Source: Pegea sp. RAD2-039
Lineage: Eukaryota; Chordata; Thaliacea; Salpida; Salpidae
Length of the DNA stretch: 64,000 nucleotides
Direction: 5' to 3'
Assembly: GCA_034620365.1 (NCBI GenBank)
Contig: JAQGEQ010000003.1
Span: 682,001 to 746,000 of the forward strand
Of this stretch, positions 34,801 through 49,290 are shown one piece after another; positions within the stretch are counted from its first letter, which is position 1; each line of letters starts with the position of its first letter. The translations under genes were made by a program, and so were the position numbers. Under the pieces are notes generated by a model. The model was given only the letters and a program-made list of their open reading frames with translations. It ran no database searches and was not told the DNA's origin.

Positions 34801-37800
34801 AATTAATATTACAAATTGCTTCATAAAATAGTATTTGCTTCTTGTATAAGCCATCTAGTTCATAAATTACTTAACTAATCTTCTCAAATCCACATTTCTC
34901 AATTACAGATGCTTTTATGAAATAATCAACATCAGTAAGATTACCAAACTTTAAATGATCGTCTGTAATTTGTCATCTGTGGTTTGATGTGAAATCATTA
35001 CTTTGTGTGATAAGCTAAAAATACTTTAAATAAAACCTTTTTTTGTTTGATTCAATTCTGTTTTTGTATTTTTTGTTATGATTATGAATGTATCAAAACT
35101 TTTTTTATATAATCACTTTTTATTTTTTTTTGGAAATGTTTTCTTTCGTTTTGCATGAAAATAATTTTGTTAATTTTCTAATCTTGTAAGTTTGAACTAA
35201 TACATTTTTTCATTCAACAAATTGCTTGTTTGTTTGTGAAGAGCATCAGATTATTTGATTTTATCAAATCTACATCATCCATCTAAAAAGATAAAACTTT
35301 CAAAATTAAGAATATAAAGTTAAACGTGAAAAGTTTATAGAACAATTTATCATCTAAAAGAACTTATTTTGTTAAATTTAATTATTTCAATTTTTAAATC
35401 TTTCATAAAAATAAATTCCAGCTTTTAAACACCTACATAAAAACTGGATTATTGAAATTCTTTATCAAACTATTAGTAGGAAGTATTTTAACTGAATTAT
35501 TTTCAATAGATGTGATTAATGGAAATGATAATTGCAGTCCTTGAAGAACAACTTTGTGACCAAATCAGTTGCTGAAGAAATAAATAAATTTATTATTTAT
35601 TACTTGATGTGTTTCACTAATTTTCGAAATATCTTTATTTGTAGCTTCTAAGTCTAAAGCTGCTTTGTTAAAACGCTTTTTTAACAAACATAATTTTAAG
35701 TAAAAGTAACATTCCTACTTTCTCATATCCAACAAAGCTGAAAATATAAAGTTTAAGTAAGCGATTATAGCCTTGTTGATAAATTACTGTTTTTCTTTTT
35801 CTATTTTTTGTCGCAGTCAATCTGTACTTGTTTAGCAGTCAAGCAGCCATAAAAGATTTATGCTATTTACTCATTTTTCTATTTGACTTTAAATAAATAA
35901 TTAATAAAAGTAAAAATGTAAAATTTTTGTGACAATATCTTGAAAGAATTTTCTGATTTTGTGATAAAAAATCTTAGTAGTTTTTAAAAAATTTTAACAA
36001 AGCTTTTGCTTAAATAAATTTTGATTTTCTTAAATATACTTCAGTAGCTTATGATTTATTTTAATATTGGTGTTTATTTTCAAGAAAACGGAAATATAAA
36101 TTAAGTTTATATCTGCTAGTTAAACTGACACAATAATCTGATGAAGTACCTCTGTATCATGAGATGTCATTCATTTAATGATTTCTTATAAAGTTTTTAT
36201 ATTTTGTCAAGGATAATCAAAGCAAAAGTATAATTTTGAATAAATTTTAATCTATTAAATAATGTAAAAAATTATCCAAAGCTACCTTTCAAGCTAGCTG
36301 GTTATTTAAACATTTGTGAAATTATAGTAAAATAAGATTATTGCAGGAAATTTAAAACTTGGAAAAAATTTAACCGTTTAGTATAAAAATAAAGATGAAA
36401 AGACAAATTTTGTTCGTTTGAACTTTTCTGTTGGTTTCTAAATTTAGTAATTTTTTTTAGTTTGGCATTTTTGTTTTAGCCTCACTAAACAAAAAAATTT
36501 CCAATAAATTATGAAAATAACCAAGTATGATTAAGACACAGTTATAAAACTGTATAAGGTTCTTTTATTCAATTAACATAGTTTCTAGTAATTTCAGTCA
36601 TTTTCAAATTTAATTATAAAGGACAAAAAGTTAAGTAGAATTTCTGGCTTTTCGCCAAATTTTAATTTTATTTAACTGATTTTAAAAGAAATTATTACAA
36701 ATAACCACATAAAAATTAGATATAAAAAGATTACTTTCAAATTTTTTTTAAATGCAGATACTGTATATAAAAATTCGAAAGCATAAATATAGCCAAACAA
36801 ATTTTATTGAATTTCTGTTTAGAATTGATGCACAGCGGTATATTTTTAATTGAAACAAAAATAAACTTTAAAGAAATATCAAATACGATGGTTCTGTAAA
36901 TATAAAGGTCAACAACCTTAAGGTCAAGTTACCTTTTAATGCTTAGTTAGAGCAATTATTTCCAAAGTAAGAGCTAAGGATATAAAATTACATCACAAAG
37001 TCATTTTGTAGAAGTATTTTTAGAAAATTGTTGAAAGTAACAAAAACCAAATTTCGAATATTAAATTGTCAGTTTAAAAGTGATAAGTAATCTTGATATT
37101 CAAAATTTGTTAGCTACTGTTACAAGTTGTAAAGTTAGTAATCAAAATCTTTTCCTCTTACTTATCACGACAAATTTGTAATATATCTGAAGATCTTTGT
37201 CTCTATGTTACTATCTGGATCAAAAATCTAAATTAATTTTTAGATCCACTAAATGTTATTTTGTTAATATTTTTTAATTCAAACTTATTTTTTTCTTAAT
37301 CAATACATGAAAAAGTGTTATAATTTTTTCACTTCACAGTCAAAGCTGCTAATGGAATAGTTAGTAAATAACTAACTTCCTACTTTTAGTAGTTCGATAA
37401 TCTACTTCTTATCCTTTTTGAAAATAGTAGTTGAAATTTGACCTGTTTGAATAATTGTAAACAAACTCACAACTTTAAGCTAATTCTAATTAATACATCA
37501 AAACCAATTTAAAACATTTTTTTATCAAATTACAGCTGATCTCTAAAGTCAAATAAGATTGCAAAAGAAATGAACTTTACTCCATAATATTTAATTTTAT
37601 AAAGTAATGCTGTAGCCAATTAAAATGTTCAGTTGATTGAAAACTATTCAATTAAAACACTTGCTAAGTTTAATTCAGTCACATGATAAGAGCTATTTTA
37701 AATTGCAAACTAACTATTCTAATGCACTTATACAAAACTAAGATAAAAGAAAGATTATTGGCATTTCTGTTATCAAAAATCGATATATGAGTTTTACCTG

Positions 37801-39595
37801 CAATATTTAACGACTCTTGAAATAAATGCTAAAGATATTTTAAAGTATCATACTCAATTCAAATCTTATATCTGACAGATTTTTTGTAAAATAACAACAT
37901 GTTTTAGCTTATTTTAAGTATAAGTTTTTGTTTCTTAATTGTGTTTGAATTATTTTCATTATTTGAAACATTCTAATATAGTTAAATTTGTAAAGATAAA
38001 ATTGTGAAAAAAAATAGAATATTATAAATAATAACTTAAACTTTTAATAATTATTTACAAGATATCTAATTGGTTTATAAAATAGAATTGTTTAAGTTAA
38101 ATGGTGGAATTTTTTATAATTAAAAGTTTATTTTATTAAAAATTCCTCTTTAAAAAACAAAACTTTAACAAAAGTCTTTCTTTATCAAATACAATTAAAA
38201 AGGATATAACGTTTTTTAAAATTATATTTATCAAACCAGAATAATACAGATTTGTATAAAATACCAAAAGTATTTCAATTTTAAGTCTCCAGATATTTAT
38301 ATAAAACTATAAAAAATTTGATTTTTAAAAATAGTTTCAGCAATAAATCATAAAGTATGTAGAGCTTGAAAGTATTTTACAGATTAAGCTTAAATTAGCT
38401 CAAATAAAAACGGTAAGGCTTTTAAATAAAATTGGAGATTCAGTATTCAGTATTTATTTTAGTCAAGATGTTGTTATTTGAAAATACTTAGTGAATGTCA
38501 CTAATATTTTTCTTTTTGAAATTTATATTGCTCATAAAATTGCTAGGCTTTTTAAACAAATAAATTTCAACAAATAAATTCCAACAAAGTTTGATATAAT
38601 AAAAGAAAATAAAATCCAATGTGCTTAAAAACAATATGTTTGAAAACTACCATTGAATTTGTAAATATCAAAATTATTTGAATTTATAATAATACAAATT
38701 ATAGCAATACTTTATCTCAAGGACTTCATGAAAAAAATTGTAAATCAGATCAGGAATTTATTAAATATAAACTTGATGAACAATAAAAACAACTTACTAC
38801 ATCGCATAAGTTTGACTTTAATCACCAGAATAAAACTAATATAGTTATTTTGAAGTTTCTTTCTACTACTTTGAGAAGAGTTGTATGGTCTATTAATTAT
38901 TTATAGCTTCAAGAGTTTTTAAAAGGAATTAATTGCAGAAAAAACAAAAAAAGAATAGATTTAAATATCTTATGATTTAAAAAAATAAGTTTATTGTAAT
39001 TTTAACAAAATATCATATAAATAATTAGCAACTTTTTATGTTAGAATATAGTTTGAGAGTTTTAAATCTAATAAAAACTTTTTAGATAAACCAAAAATGA
39101 TATAGATAAAAAATTTGAGTTATGAGCAATTAAGTAGCTGTAAATTTTAAAAAACATTTACTCTTACAGTAATATTATCATTAGAATCTTATTAGTAAGC
39201 CTAAAAGGAACATATTAATTACCATCAGGTGTTTTGAAAGTAGCATGTCCTGACAACTTCTAATCATAAGATTTTTTACAAAAAATATTTTGCGATAAAT
39301 TTTACAAATCAAAGTAAGCTGACTAGCTGAATATATTCCTGTTCTTTATGTTGGTATTCGGCTGATACTTCAAACTAAATTTCCTATCTTTAGTTTGATT
39401 TAACAAATATTATCATTAAAAAGTGTTTTTATTAAAACTTTTGAACTTAATATTGGTTTAGCGAACCAGAATAACATAATTTCTTCTTCAAACCACAATT
39501 ATTTAGTATTTATAAAATCACTAAACCATCAGCTATTTTTAAAAAAGAATAAATTTGAATAGATTAAGGAAATGATTGAGAATATTTCAAAACTA
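34801..39595. other. Gene-free AT-rich DNA, about 4.8 kb
   Basis: No coding, RNA or repeat feature is supportable. It separates the plus-strand DHHC gene from the convergent minus-strand FANCF-like gene. AATAAA-type signals are frequent but uninformative at this base composition. Confidence 0.5.
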
Positions 39596-42500
39596 TCAGA
39601 TATCGGAAACTAATAAATGATAAAAAATATCCGTTTCTGCATCAACTTCTTTATCGATTATTTGCAAAGTTTTTTTTCGTAAATTTACATCTTCGGACGA
39701 CAAAAGAGCCTTCATCTTTTTAAAGATCTTTTTAAATGAAGAATGAGGTAGATTCTGAAGATAAATTTGAAGAAGATTATTTTGATTTAATCAAAACTTG
39801 AATAAAAAATTTTAACAAATCTTATAAGTTTATGGAAAAAATTTCAGTTTAATTTTCTCACCAGTATAAAATCTTCCGGAAAAGTCTTCCTCATCTCAGC
39901 AATTAGTCCACTGACATAAAAATCCAAAAAACTTTCTGATATTTGAAGTAACTGCACCATTAAATTTATTTCAATTAAATAAAGATAGTCTCTCGGATGT
40001 TGTTCAATCCATTCAATGAAAGCTTGTATTAGAAGCGGTTCTAGAGAAGGATTTTTTCTAAGACTTTGTACAATTGCTTTCAAGAAAATTTCAATTTCTT
40101 TATTGCTTAGAACAGAAATTTGTTGAAAGATTTTAAAAATTTCTTTTTTTTGTCTGTAAGTTCAAAAATAACATTTAAAACATTAAATAATAGTTTGATA
40201 TTCAAAAAAATATCTACAAATATATTGTTGTTAATTAACAACTAATTAAATTCGATGTAATAAAATGTTTAATGTTAAGCTTGTTTAGAAAACATTTAAT
40301 CGATTTTCTTGATTTTAAACAAACTAATAAGTATCAACTGATTTTTATTAACGGAAAATTTAAAATTAAAAAGTAATTTGTAGAAATTTCGGTCTTTAGT
40401 TAAAAACAGTAAATTTTCTGAAATCTTATTTCTACTTCAAATTATTTTCGTTGGCAAGACTAAAATATCTAGTTGAGATAAAAAATTAATTTTCTAAATT
40501 AAAAAATTGGTCTTACTCAACAAATGTTAAGTTCCTCGTCTCTAAGACAGCTTGTAAAGACACACTCATGAAATAAGAATCACTTTGCTTTTTGAAAACA
40601 TCAAATGAAGATTTTTCAAGATTTCCTGCTAAAGAAATTTTAAATCAAATTTTGAAATTACTACAATTTAATCTTTAAAAAAAATAAATTAAATTATTGA
40701 ATGTTTCAATAATTAATTGGATATTTCTAAAGCTTTTAATTTTTTGCAAATTATCAAAATAATGTAAGTCAAAAAAATTGTATAAAATGTTCATCATTTA
40801 AAGCAAATTTAGAAATCTTGAAAAATTTACATTTTTATAGCAAAGTTGAATAAAAATTATTTAATAAAAAATTTATCAGTTCAAATAACTTTTCAAAGAT
40901 GAATAAAGTTATTGATTTTATTAATGAAAAAATATCAAAGTTGTAAATGTAAAAATTTTTTGCTAGTAACAACTTACATTTATTTCTAGAAATATACTTT
41001 TAAAGGAATAAATATGAATAAATATCGTAAAAGATAATCTTATATCAAATAACTTGATATAAAGCTAAGCTTTTAGTATAAAAATGAGTAAATAAATTTC
41101 TTTTAGCTTTTAAACTTGCAGTGATTTAGAGAAGTTTTCAAACTCAAAAACAAATTCAAAGAAAATGTTGAGAAGAAAAAGCTGGAAGTAAAAGTTTTTA
41201 ATTAATTACATTAAAAAGAAAAACTTTTTATATCTGGTAAAACTTTGATAGACCACAAAACCAGTCAAATAATTTAAAAAGGAAATACAACCTTACACTT
41301 ATTGATTAAATTGTTTAAATTTGCAAAACGTTTGCTTACTGTTTATCCGAACAATGCTTTTTTTTGAAGTCTTAAAACTGAAGTTTACGTAAAAAATTCA
41401 TCAGAAAACTCAACGAGTAAATTAAAAGCTACTAATTTAAAACCACTAATTAAAGTTTTTTAGTTTTGTAGCCAAAAACCAACTTTAAATCTTAAATAAA
41501 CTGAAACTTGGTGGAAAAAACTAACAAACAAATTTGTCAAAAAGCAAATGTTTTCCATTTTTAATTTGAAAAATTTATAAACATAAAAGACTTAGTAAGA
41601 CATAAACTCAGAAAATGGATAGATAGAAGATTTTTACCTTTAATAATCAATTTTAAATTATTTTCTGAAGTTAATTTTTTCATATGATAAAAGGAATGAA
41701 TAATTAATTGGCTTAATTAACATTTGCCAAATATATTTCTTAATAGAACTTGAAGAAATCTTCAAACAAGAAACGTTTTAGCTTGTACAAATTGTGATGA
41801 GCAAATATTGTTTAAAATGCAGAAAAACACAAATTTTAGCTTTTTTAATTGAAATTCAAAATTTATCTGAGATTAGTTTAATCAAAAAACAAAAGATTTT
41901 TTAAAGTAATTTAGAAATAGACCACCTAGTAATAAAACTTGTTAAAATATAAAGCTGATGACTTTTATAAACAAAACTTAATAGATAGAAGAATTATTTT
42001 TATCCATCAAATTTTCCATTGAAATTAATTTTAACTGAATTAAAATTTCATAATCTGTAAATTTTTCAGTTCAAAAGTAATAAAAAAGTATTTGGTAATG
42101 GCTAAAAAAAAATAAATAAACCGAAGCGTTAAAACCATATTAAATCAATTTTTTTTAATTTCCTAAAATTCTGACAAAAATTAGTTATCATAAAAATATA
42201 AAGAATTCAGATTGTATAAACATATTGAATAAATGTAACTTTCACCATATTTTTTCAAAAGATTACAAAAAGATGAAAATAAAACTGATTTCTTATTTTA
42301 TTTTCTTTGAAATTGTTTTTAATTAAGATACCGCTAAAGTAAATTAGAAATTATGTAAGCAGACAAAAATTTAAAATATATAAGAAACTCTACCTGTTGA
42401 AATAGTCAAACAAAATTTTGTCTTATAGTTATTTGAAAATAAAATTGTTTTCAGAAATACTATCTGATACTTTTACATAAGTTACTGTGTTACAAAATAT

Positions 42501-43476
42501 AATTAATTAATTTAGAAAACATAAGTTTGTATTTAAAACATTTTACCTTGCCTATCATCAAGTATTTTTGTACATGTATATTTCCATATTGCTTGTTTAT
42601 GTAATACTTCTGATATTTTCTACAAATAAATTTCGAAAATTCAAATTTTATTTCTGATATAAAGTCACAAGCTTGCAATAAGCAGATTTTTAATAAGAAT
42701 TTTATACATAAGGTAGCTATCAGGTTACAAATTCAAAAGTTTAAAGTAAACACAGTTTGCCAAATACTAATTAACAACAAAATTGGCATAAATCAAAATA
42801 TTCTGCAAAATGTGATTATAAAATAATTCTTTTTAAATAAAAACTAATTTAGAAAAAGTAGTTTAGATGAAATAGTGCTTGAATTGTGGTGAAAATAGAA
42901 ACTTACTTCTGAAAGAAAAGATTTGGTTTCAACACGTACAAAAAAACTAAAGTTTGAAATACCTGAGTAAAATTAGCGTCAAAAAAACCTTCTGACTTTC
43001 CAGAAATCAAATTTGGTAAAAGGTATGAAGGAAAATATTTATTTTGTAAAAAGTTCTGCAAATATAGAGTTAATTTTCTTTTCATCTAATGCAGAATACT
43101 TACATTGAATAAAATTCTGTTAGAATCTTTTAAAATATCCATTGAAATACATGATTCACCGAAAAAAGATTTGTGATTAGTTGATAGAACTTGCAGACGT
43201 TTATTAAGACTTTCCACGAATGCATCATTTTGCAAATTTTCACAAAACTAAAAGTAATAAAATACTTCAATTAACATAATATTAAATTTAGAAAAAAATT
43301 CTGTATTAAAATAAACAAACGATTCACTTAACTGAACTAAAATAGTGGCTCCATTGAAAACAGTGATTTAGTTTTTCAGCAGTCAGGGAAGCAACTTCAT
43401 CTGATTTGCTCAATTCAAGAACCTCCAATAATTTTGAGACTTTTTCATCAAAAATATTTTCCTGACTTTTATTCAT
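39596..43476 (-). CDS. FANCF: FANCF-like Fanconi anemia core-complex subunit (7 exons, complete)
   Basis: Exons on the minus strand: 43476-43333, 43247-43104, 43055-42963, 42619-42547, 40625-40517, 40153-39862, 39754-39596. Total 1014 nt, 337 residues (human FANCF 374); all phases agree. FANCF is an all-helical adaptor that holds the Fanconi core complex (FANCC/E, FANCG, FANCM contacts) for FANCD2 monoubiquitination in the nucleus. Similarities to human FANCF: N-terminal FQWSHYF (human LQWARYL) followed by a basic NKRL; the mid-protein repeat-forming segment; IEIFLKAIVQSL (human NNFLKVIAVALL); ISESFLDFYVSGL (human PALSPVYLGLL); a C-terminal KK-KALLSSEDV segment. Identity is low, so the call rests on order, spacing and length. 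Human FANCF is intronless; this copy has six introns, one about 1.9 kb. The 48-nt intron 2 contains an in-frame stop, which supports splicing. Confidence 0.62.
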
Positions 43477-44052
43477 TTTCAAACTATCTTTTTTAAATAT
43501 AGAAGTTGGAGTATTTTTAATAAAATTTCTAAAAATACATCGTCCTTGTCAATATTTTATTGTAGCAACAGTTTTTTTGCAAGATATGTGCTTAATTGTA
43601 CAAAAAATGCCAGTTATGCCTTTATATCATATTTGAAACAAAATAATATGACAACTGATAATTTTGTTGAGATCATTTTTTACAATAAAAAAATATATAA
43701 ATTAAAACACAAGTAAAAGAAATTTAAAATATTTTAATATTTAGTTTGAACTATTTGAGTTTTTTTTTTATTCAGCATACAACATCAAAAATAAATAAAA
43801 TAATTACATTAAAAAGAACACTTTAAGTTTTTACAATTTCTTATTTTCATATAACAGCACCAGAATTTTTCGAACGGTAAAAGAAATATTTTAAAGCTAA
43901 AAAATAACCAAGAAAATCTATCCAACTCATAATTGAAATAGACCGAATATAAAGTTCCTATCTGTTGAGGATAGTGTGAATCTAAGTGAAGTTCTTACAG
44001 CAAAAAATAAAAGTGCAAAGATATTAAATATAATTACATAAATGTAAGTTGT

Positions 44053-44688
44053 TCAGTCTTCTGTATCTGAAGAGACTTCACTATTTTCAACTGATTCAAT
44101 AAAAGTAAAGGTGCCAGACTTAAGTGTAACATCAGTTATTTTTATACTTGTTTTAGAGCTTAGACGTTTAGCTTTTCTCTTAGTTTTATCATTAATTTGA
44201 TCCTCATCTACATTTGAAAAGGAATCAGTTTCATCATGATCATTTGATTGAGGATTGACATCACTGTCTTCGGACATAGTTGATGACATTTGACTTCTAA
44301 GCCCTGATCTTGAAACGGAAGAAGACTTTCTCTTCCGAAGTGACATTGATGAGGAGTTTTCATTTATGGGTGATTGAGAACGTTTGCTCCTATTTCTTAG
44401 TTTTTTGTTAGATTTGCTCTGCAGAATTTCGTTTTCAAAGTTGATGATTAATTGGTGACATAATATATTTTCTCTTGGCTCCCACGAATTATGTTTGCTT
44501 GTATATCCTTTCCATTTTACAAAATATTCCTCTTTCCCCTTCTTATATCGTTTTTTCAACAGGCGTTCCACAATAAAGAAATCAGCTTCACCCATTAGTG
44601 ACGGGACCTCTTGTGAAGATTGTTCATCTGCAGTAGTTGAGACAGTGTCCGTGCTCTCCGCTGCATTAGTATCTTCTATTTGGGACAT
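44053..44688 (-). CDS. Pc: Polycomb/CBX-type chromodomain protein
   Basis: Nuclear reader of H3K27me3 and subunit of Polycomb repressive complex 1. Single exon, 211 residues from the first ATG (44688); the frame opens five codons further upstream but not on ATG. The chromodomain is at about 36-90: [39 protein letters not shown]. [13 protein letters not shown] distinguishes Polycomb CBX proteins from HP1. Methyl-lysine cage residues are aromatic: Phe in FFIVE, Trp in VKW, and Tyr in KGY where Pc/CBX7 has Trp. The middle is Ser/Arg/Lys-rich and probably nucleic-acid binding. The C-terminal [17 protein letters not shown] resembles the Pc box that binds RING1. The acidic tail is SSDTED. The short length is closest to CBX7 or a minimal Polycomb. 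No chromoshadow domain is present. Confidence 0.88.
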   Translation of the reverse strand: MSQIEDTNAAESTDTVSTTADEQSSQEVPSLMGEADFFIVERLLKKRYKKGKEEYFVKWKGYTSKHNSWEPRENILCHQLIINFENEILQSKSNKKLRNRSKRSQSPINENSSSMSLRKRKSSSVSRSGLRSQMSSTMSEDSDVNPQSNDHDETDSFSNVDEDQINDKTKRKAKRLSSKTSIKITDVTLKSGTFTFIESVENSEVSSDTED

Positions 44689-47600
44689 ATGATAGGTTTC
44701 CACAATTCAAAATTATTAGTTCAATAGAAAAATTTGATCAACCACAGTAAAAACTATTTATAATTTAATAGAATAATTATTATTATAAATTTAAAACTAT
44801 AAAAACATAATTATCAGAATTTTAGAATATCTAAACAAATTAGAGCTAGAAAATAAATCTAAAATAAAGAAATGTTTCATTATTATTAAAAAAAATTTTT
44901 TTTTAACTCATTTATTGCTTTAAGAAGATGCTAACTATGTAACTGAAATATTTGATATACTTGCTAAGGTTTTTTGTTTTAAAAGTGATAATAAAATATA
45001 ATAAAATAATAAATCAAAAAATTTTTTGACATTATGCATAACAAAATTTATTTCCATTTTTAGCTAAATATATTTTACAAATCAGTAACTTTTTTTAAAC
45101 TTAAAATAGGAAAAAAATTAATAATTTATCTAAAAATCTTTAAAGATAACAGTTAACATAGTTAATTATTACTATTATTTTCTACTACATTATTATTTTA
45201 GCTAGCTTATAATATTAAACTTACAAATCCTAATATTTCAGTAAAATTTTAAACCATTTATTAGAAGCTATAACAAAAAATATTTACTTATTAAGCTATA
45301 CTATAAATATACAAAATATAAACTATTTTGTTTACATTATTTAATTCTATCAATATGGGTTATTTTAAAACTTGGAATGTACTTTATAAAAATAACAACA
45401 ATATACTAGAAGTCACATCTTATACCTAATTACAAAAAAATATTCAGAAAATTTCTTTATAATTAAAAAGTTCTTTATTTAATTCTTGTTTATAAAAAAA
45501 AAACTTTTATTTAATTTTATAATTTTTATTGATTGATATGCTATTTTAAGCATAAATAATTTAAATATAAAATTGATACTGTTATCTCAAGATAGCTAAT
45601 AATTTAAATCTGATAAAATATTAAGCAAAATTAATCATAAATAACTTTAAAAACAGAGTTATTATAGAATAATGAAAAGTTATTAAAATAATATTTATAT
45701 TTAATTTTCAACTATTATATAAAAAAAATAAAAATTTTCTTTAATAACATCTTTTTTAAATTTTATACCATCAAAAAATGCTTTATTTACTGATATAATA
45801 AGATCACATATTCATATATTTTTATCTAAAAAGTCTTTTTTTATTTATTAAACTTGAAGGTTATTATTAAACAATTTCTTTAAGGCTTATCAAATAAATA
45901 ATTTATTAAATGGAATTAAATTAAACAGCCATTAAAAAAGTATAGATAGAAAAAAATAATCACATTTTTCTGATTTTGTCAGTATACTTAGAGAAAAAAT
46001 GGAATAATAAAATGTTTTCTATCTACCAATAATAATAATAGAATAGTTTATAAAAATATTTAATCATACCAGCATTAGACAAATTAAATCAATAGCCATG
46101 CATAACAATTTCAAAAACATTTTAATTAAATTTTTTAAATAAATTCAAACATCAATAGATACATAATAGATGCTTTTGTCTAAGAAATGAAATAATATTA
46201 TTTTAATCATAAAACGTTTATTACTTTTTAATTACTAAGAATTGTTTATAATCAAAGTAATAAACACTATTAAGTATTTATACATCATAGGTCATTATAT
46301 ATGATTGAGCATAAATAATATATAGTGAAATAAGTCTAAACCTATTACTAGTGACAAGCAATTATCAAAAATATCATGAAATTAGCTTATCAAAAAAAAA
46401 CTATTTGCTGATTAATATATTAAAATAATAAGGAGTTATAGTTATAAGACATAAATTGAAATAGTAACAATTTTGCAGAAAAAATTTTAATAGAATAACT
46501 TTAAAAAAAATATTAAATTTAACAAATGAAAGCAGAACAACAAAACATTAAATACAATAGTTATTAAAAAACTTACATTAAATTACTATTTACAAATCAA
46601 TAATAAAATTTTAGGAAAGAAGCAAGTCTCTCCCGGAAGTTATAAACAATTATGAGTTTAACTTTGAAAAACTCAGGTCTTTCACTATGGAACATTACTA
46701 CGACAATGCCAAAAACTTTTTCTCAAACATACTAAAACTCACGTGCATTGAATATAGTAGAGAAAATTACTATTACTGATATAAAATGGGCTTTAAATAT
46801 TTTTACTTATGAATACAGTTATATATAAACTAAGTAAAAAGTAAAGATAATACTTTAAATAAGCCAGGCTTCCATGGAATAAAACATAATTTACACTTTT
46901 TATATCTTTTCATAGATTTGGATAAATTTTGAGATATCTTACGATTGCTGAAGAAGTATTTCTATCTTCAGACATCTTTCGTTGTAACTTTTTATATGTG
47001 ACGTGTAAAATATTCTATGTCAATTAAGTTATTTAGCAAGTAATTATAAGACTAAAATAAAATATTCCAATCTTGCAAAATTAAATTTTAAGTCATTTTT
47101 ATAGCTATAAGATTTTTGAAACCAAATTTTAGTTTTTATAAAATTATACAAAGCTTAAAAAGGTAAATAGAAGAAAGGAAATCATTTGTATAAAAACTAC
47201 AAGAATTAGAATTTTCTCTTATATCTTTCTTATTCTTAATTGCCCGAATTACTTTTATCGTGAATAGCCTGCCCACGTAAGAAGTTGAAGACATACAGAA
47301 TAAGCTTGGTGCTCGACTAACTCTTTTTACGAAACTGAAAATTGAAGCTTTTGAAAAAAATCAATGCTAAATAAAAAGATAATCAAGTATTTATATTTTT
47401 TCTTAACATACTAAGATTATCTAATGAAATATAATGGTTGTTACATTTATTGAATGTTTAGACTAATTTAGCAAAACATGATTTCTTTTATTTTTTTTTG
47501 TTAATTACTGTAAACAGTGAATAAAGTTTAAGATATCTCATAATTACTTTATAATAATTTTATTTTCATGTCTCTGTAAAACTAAGCATCATTTCATAAT

Positions 47601-48632
47601 TTTCTTTAACTTTTTAAATTATGTGTTTATACATTAACTTTTCAAACTATTTTTAAAAACATGAAACTTTGAAATTGTCGTATTTCAACTTTTCATTTTA
47701 GTTAAATGAGTTTTGAGTGACAATTGTTGAACTATAAGAAAATATAAGTAAGTTGAAATATTGAAATTTTTCTAGAAATTCTCGGTTTTGATTCTACAAA
47801 TTTGGTATTATCAAAATCATCTTTGTAGACAATTTGAATTTTCTACAATATTGCTATCTTTCATAGTTTACAAAGTAAAGACTGATCCAAAACAAGATTT
47901 TGTACTTTTTTCAAATATTAAGATTTTCTTATATTCAAATTCAATACAGACTTTTAAATTTCGATTATTTTTGAGAGTAATAAATTAATTCTACAGATTA
48001 GTAAACTTTCTACCGTAAGGATAAAAGCTATTCATAAGCTTTATACCGCAACCAGCTTTTGTTATTCCGAAACAGCAGTTTACAGTTAGAATATTTCACT
48101 CAATTTTCTAGATAACAATAAAATTCAAAAAATGTCAAATTTTTAATTTAAACCTAGTTCAGCTCAAAACAGTAAGTCACACAAAGTTGTGTTAGTAATA
48201 TTCTCTATCTAATTATTCTTTTTATATTTGTTACAGCAAAAATACATCTAAAACCAACTAACTCAACTATTTATTTGGGCCAATCATTCTTAACTTTGGT
48301 TGATTGCTCTTCAGGTATCAGTATTGTGAATTGCATTTTTAACCAAAAAGAGATTGAAGCTTTCATCATCATAACTGTAACTAATATACTAAGAGTTTTA
48401 GAAAATGGTGGACACGTTCACAGAGGTTGACAAAATTTATTTTCTTTATGAATCTGTTGTTAAATTTTATTTTAGTTTTTCTTAATTTTTTTTGCAACAG
48501 TTTTTTATTGTAATCATAATGCATTTTTGTTTTTTTCTTTAAAAATTTGAACGTTTCAAACAAAGCGTTTGTTGTGTAAACGAAATCAATTAAAAACCAT
48601 TTTTATGTATTCAATATCGGAAATTAGCGAAA
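44689..48632. other. Gene-free DNA upstream of the Polycomb gene
   Basis: About 3.9 kb, extremely AT-rich around 44.8-46.6 kb. Less AT-rich patches at 46.61-46.77 and 47.22-47.33 kb could be 5' non-coding exons or promoter DNA of the Polycomb gene, but no splice-consistent exon was established. Confidence 0.4.
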
Positions 48633-49290
48633 TTGTACATACGTCCAATTCTTGAATACAATGTCAGTACATGGATGCTATATCAAGTTAGTGATATCAA
48701 AAAATCAAATCTGTTTACGCAACATTAACGAGATTGTTATGTAAAAAGTTTAATATTAAATACGATAGTTATAGGCTATCTATTTACTAAATAAATTCGA
48801 CGGATTAAATTCGAAGTAATTCTTATTTTCAAAATTATCTACAATCTAATTGACCAAAAATTCGATGATTTCTTTTCCATTAGTCCTTCCCTCAAGTCAT
48901 ATCAGCTCAGACGACACACATTACATCTTAATAAGCCTATATCACCTGGTACATTGGTCAGAGCAAATTTTTTCTCATTCCGCACAATCAGTACTTGGAA
49001 CCAGCTGCCATCAGACATTGTCATGTCAGTATCACTCATGTTGTTCAAAAAGAAGTTGAACCGTTATAATATTGCCATTTCCAAATTGTGATTGTTTTCC
49101 TTTCTTATATTATTAATATTCTATGTAATTGTTCACTGTTATATGCTTTGAGGACTACCGAAATGCCATGTGTTACATCTTTTACTTTCTATATTTTTGA
49201 CTAAATAGATGTTATTTGTGAGAATGTGTGTTAGCGAGAGGTACTCTCTTCAGGTACCCTCCTTCGCATTCATTGTAATAAACAAATACT
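48633..49290 (+). mobile_element. LINE family 1, copy C (3' fragment)
   Basis: Severely 5'-truncated copy. It starts at sequence matching about 2313 of copy A (CGTCCAATTCTTGAATAC) and continues through the C-terminal region with internal deletions, reaching SFRTISTWNQLPSDI by about 49015. It then runs through the shared 3' UTR to about 49290. The 3' hairpin has a paired change (GGTAC/GTACC instead of GGTGC/GCACC). Frames are broken; inactive. Confidence 0.85.

Noticed and set aside
42490-42678. A 62-codon minus frame taken whole as an exon
   Set aside because: Its phase does not fit the neighbours. A 73-nt exon in another frame (42619-42547) fits both splice signals and phase.
43086-43103. 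An 18-nt intron in the FANCF-like gene
   Set aside because: The next acceptor 30 nt further (after TATTTGCAG) has a better signal, keeps phase and gives a normal 48-nt intron.
44689-44703. Upstream extension of the Polycomb frame
   Set aside because: The extension opens on GTG; the first ATG is at 44688 and nothing supports a non-ATG start.
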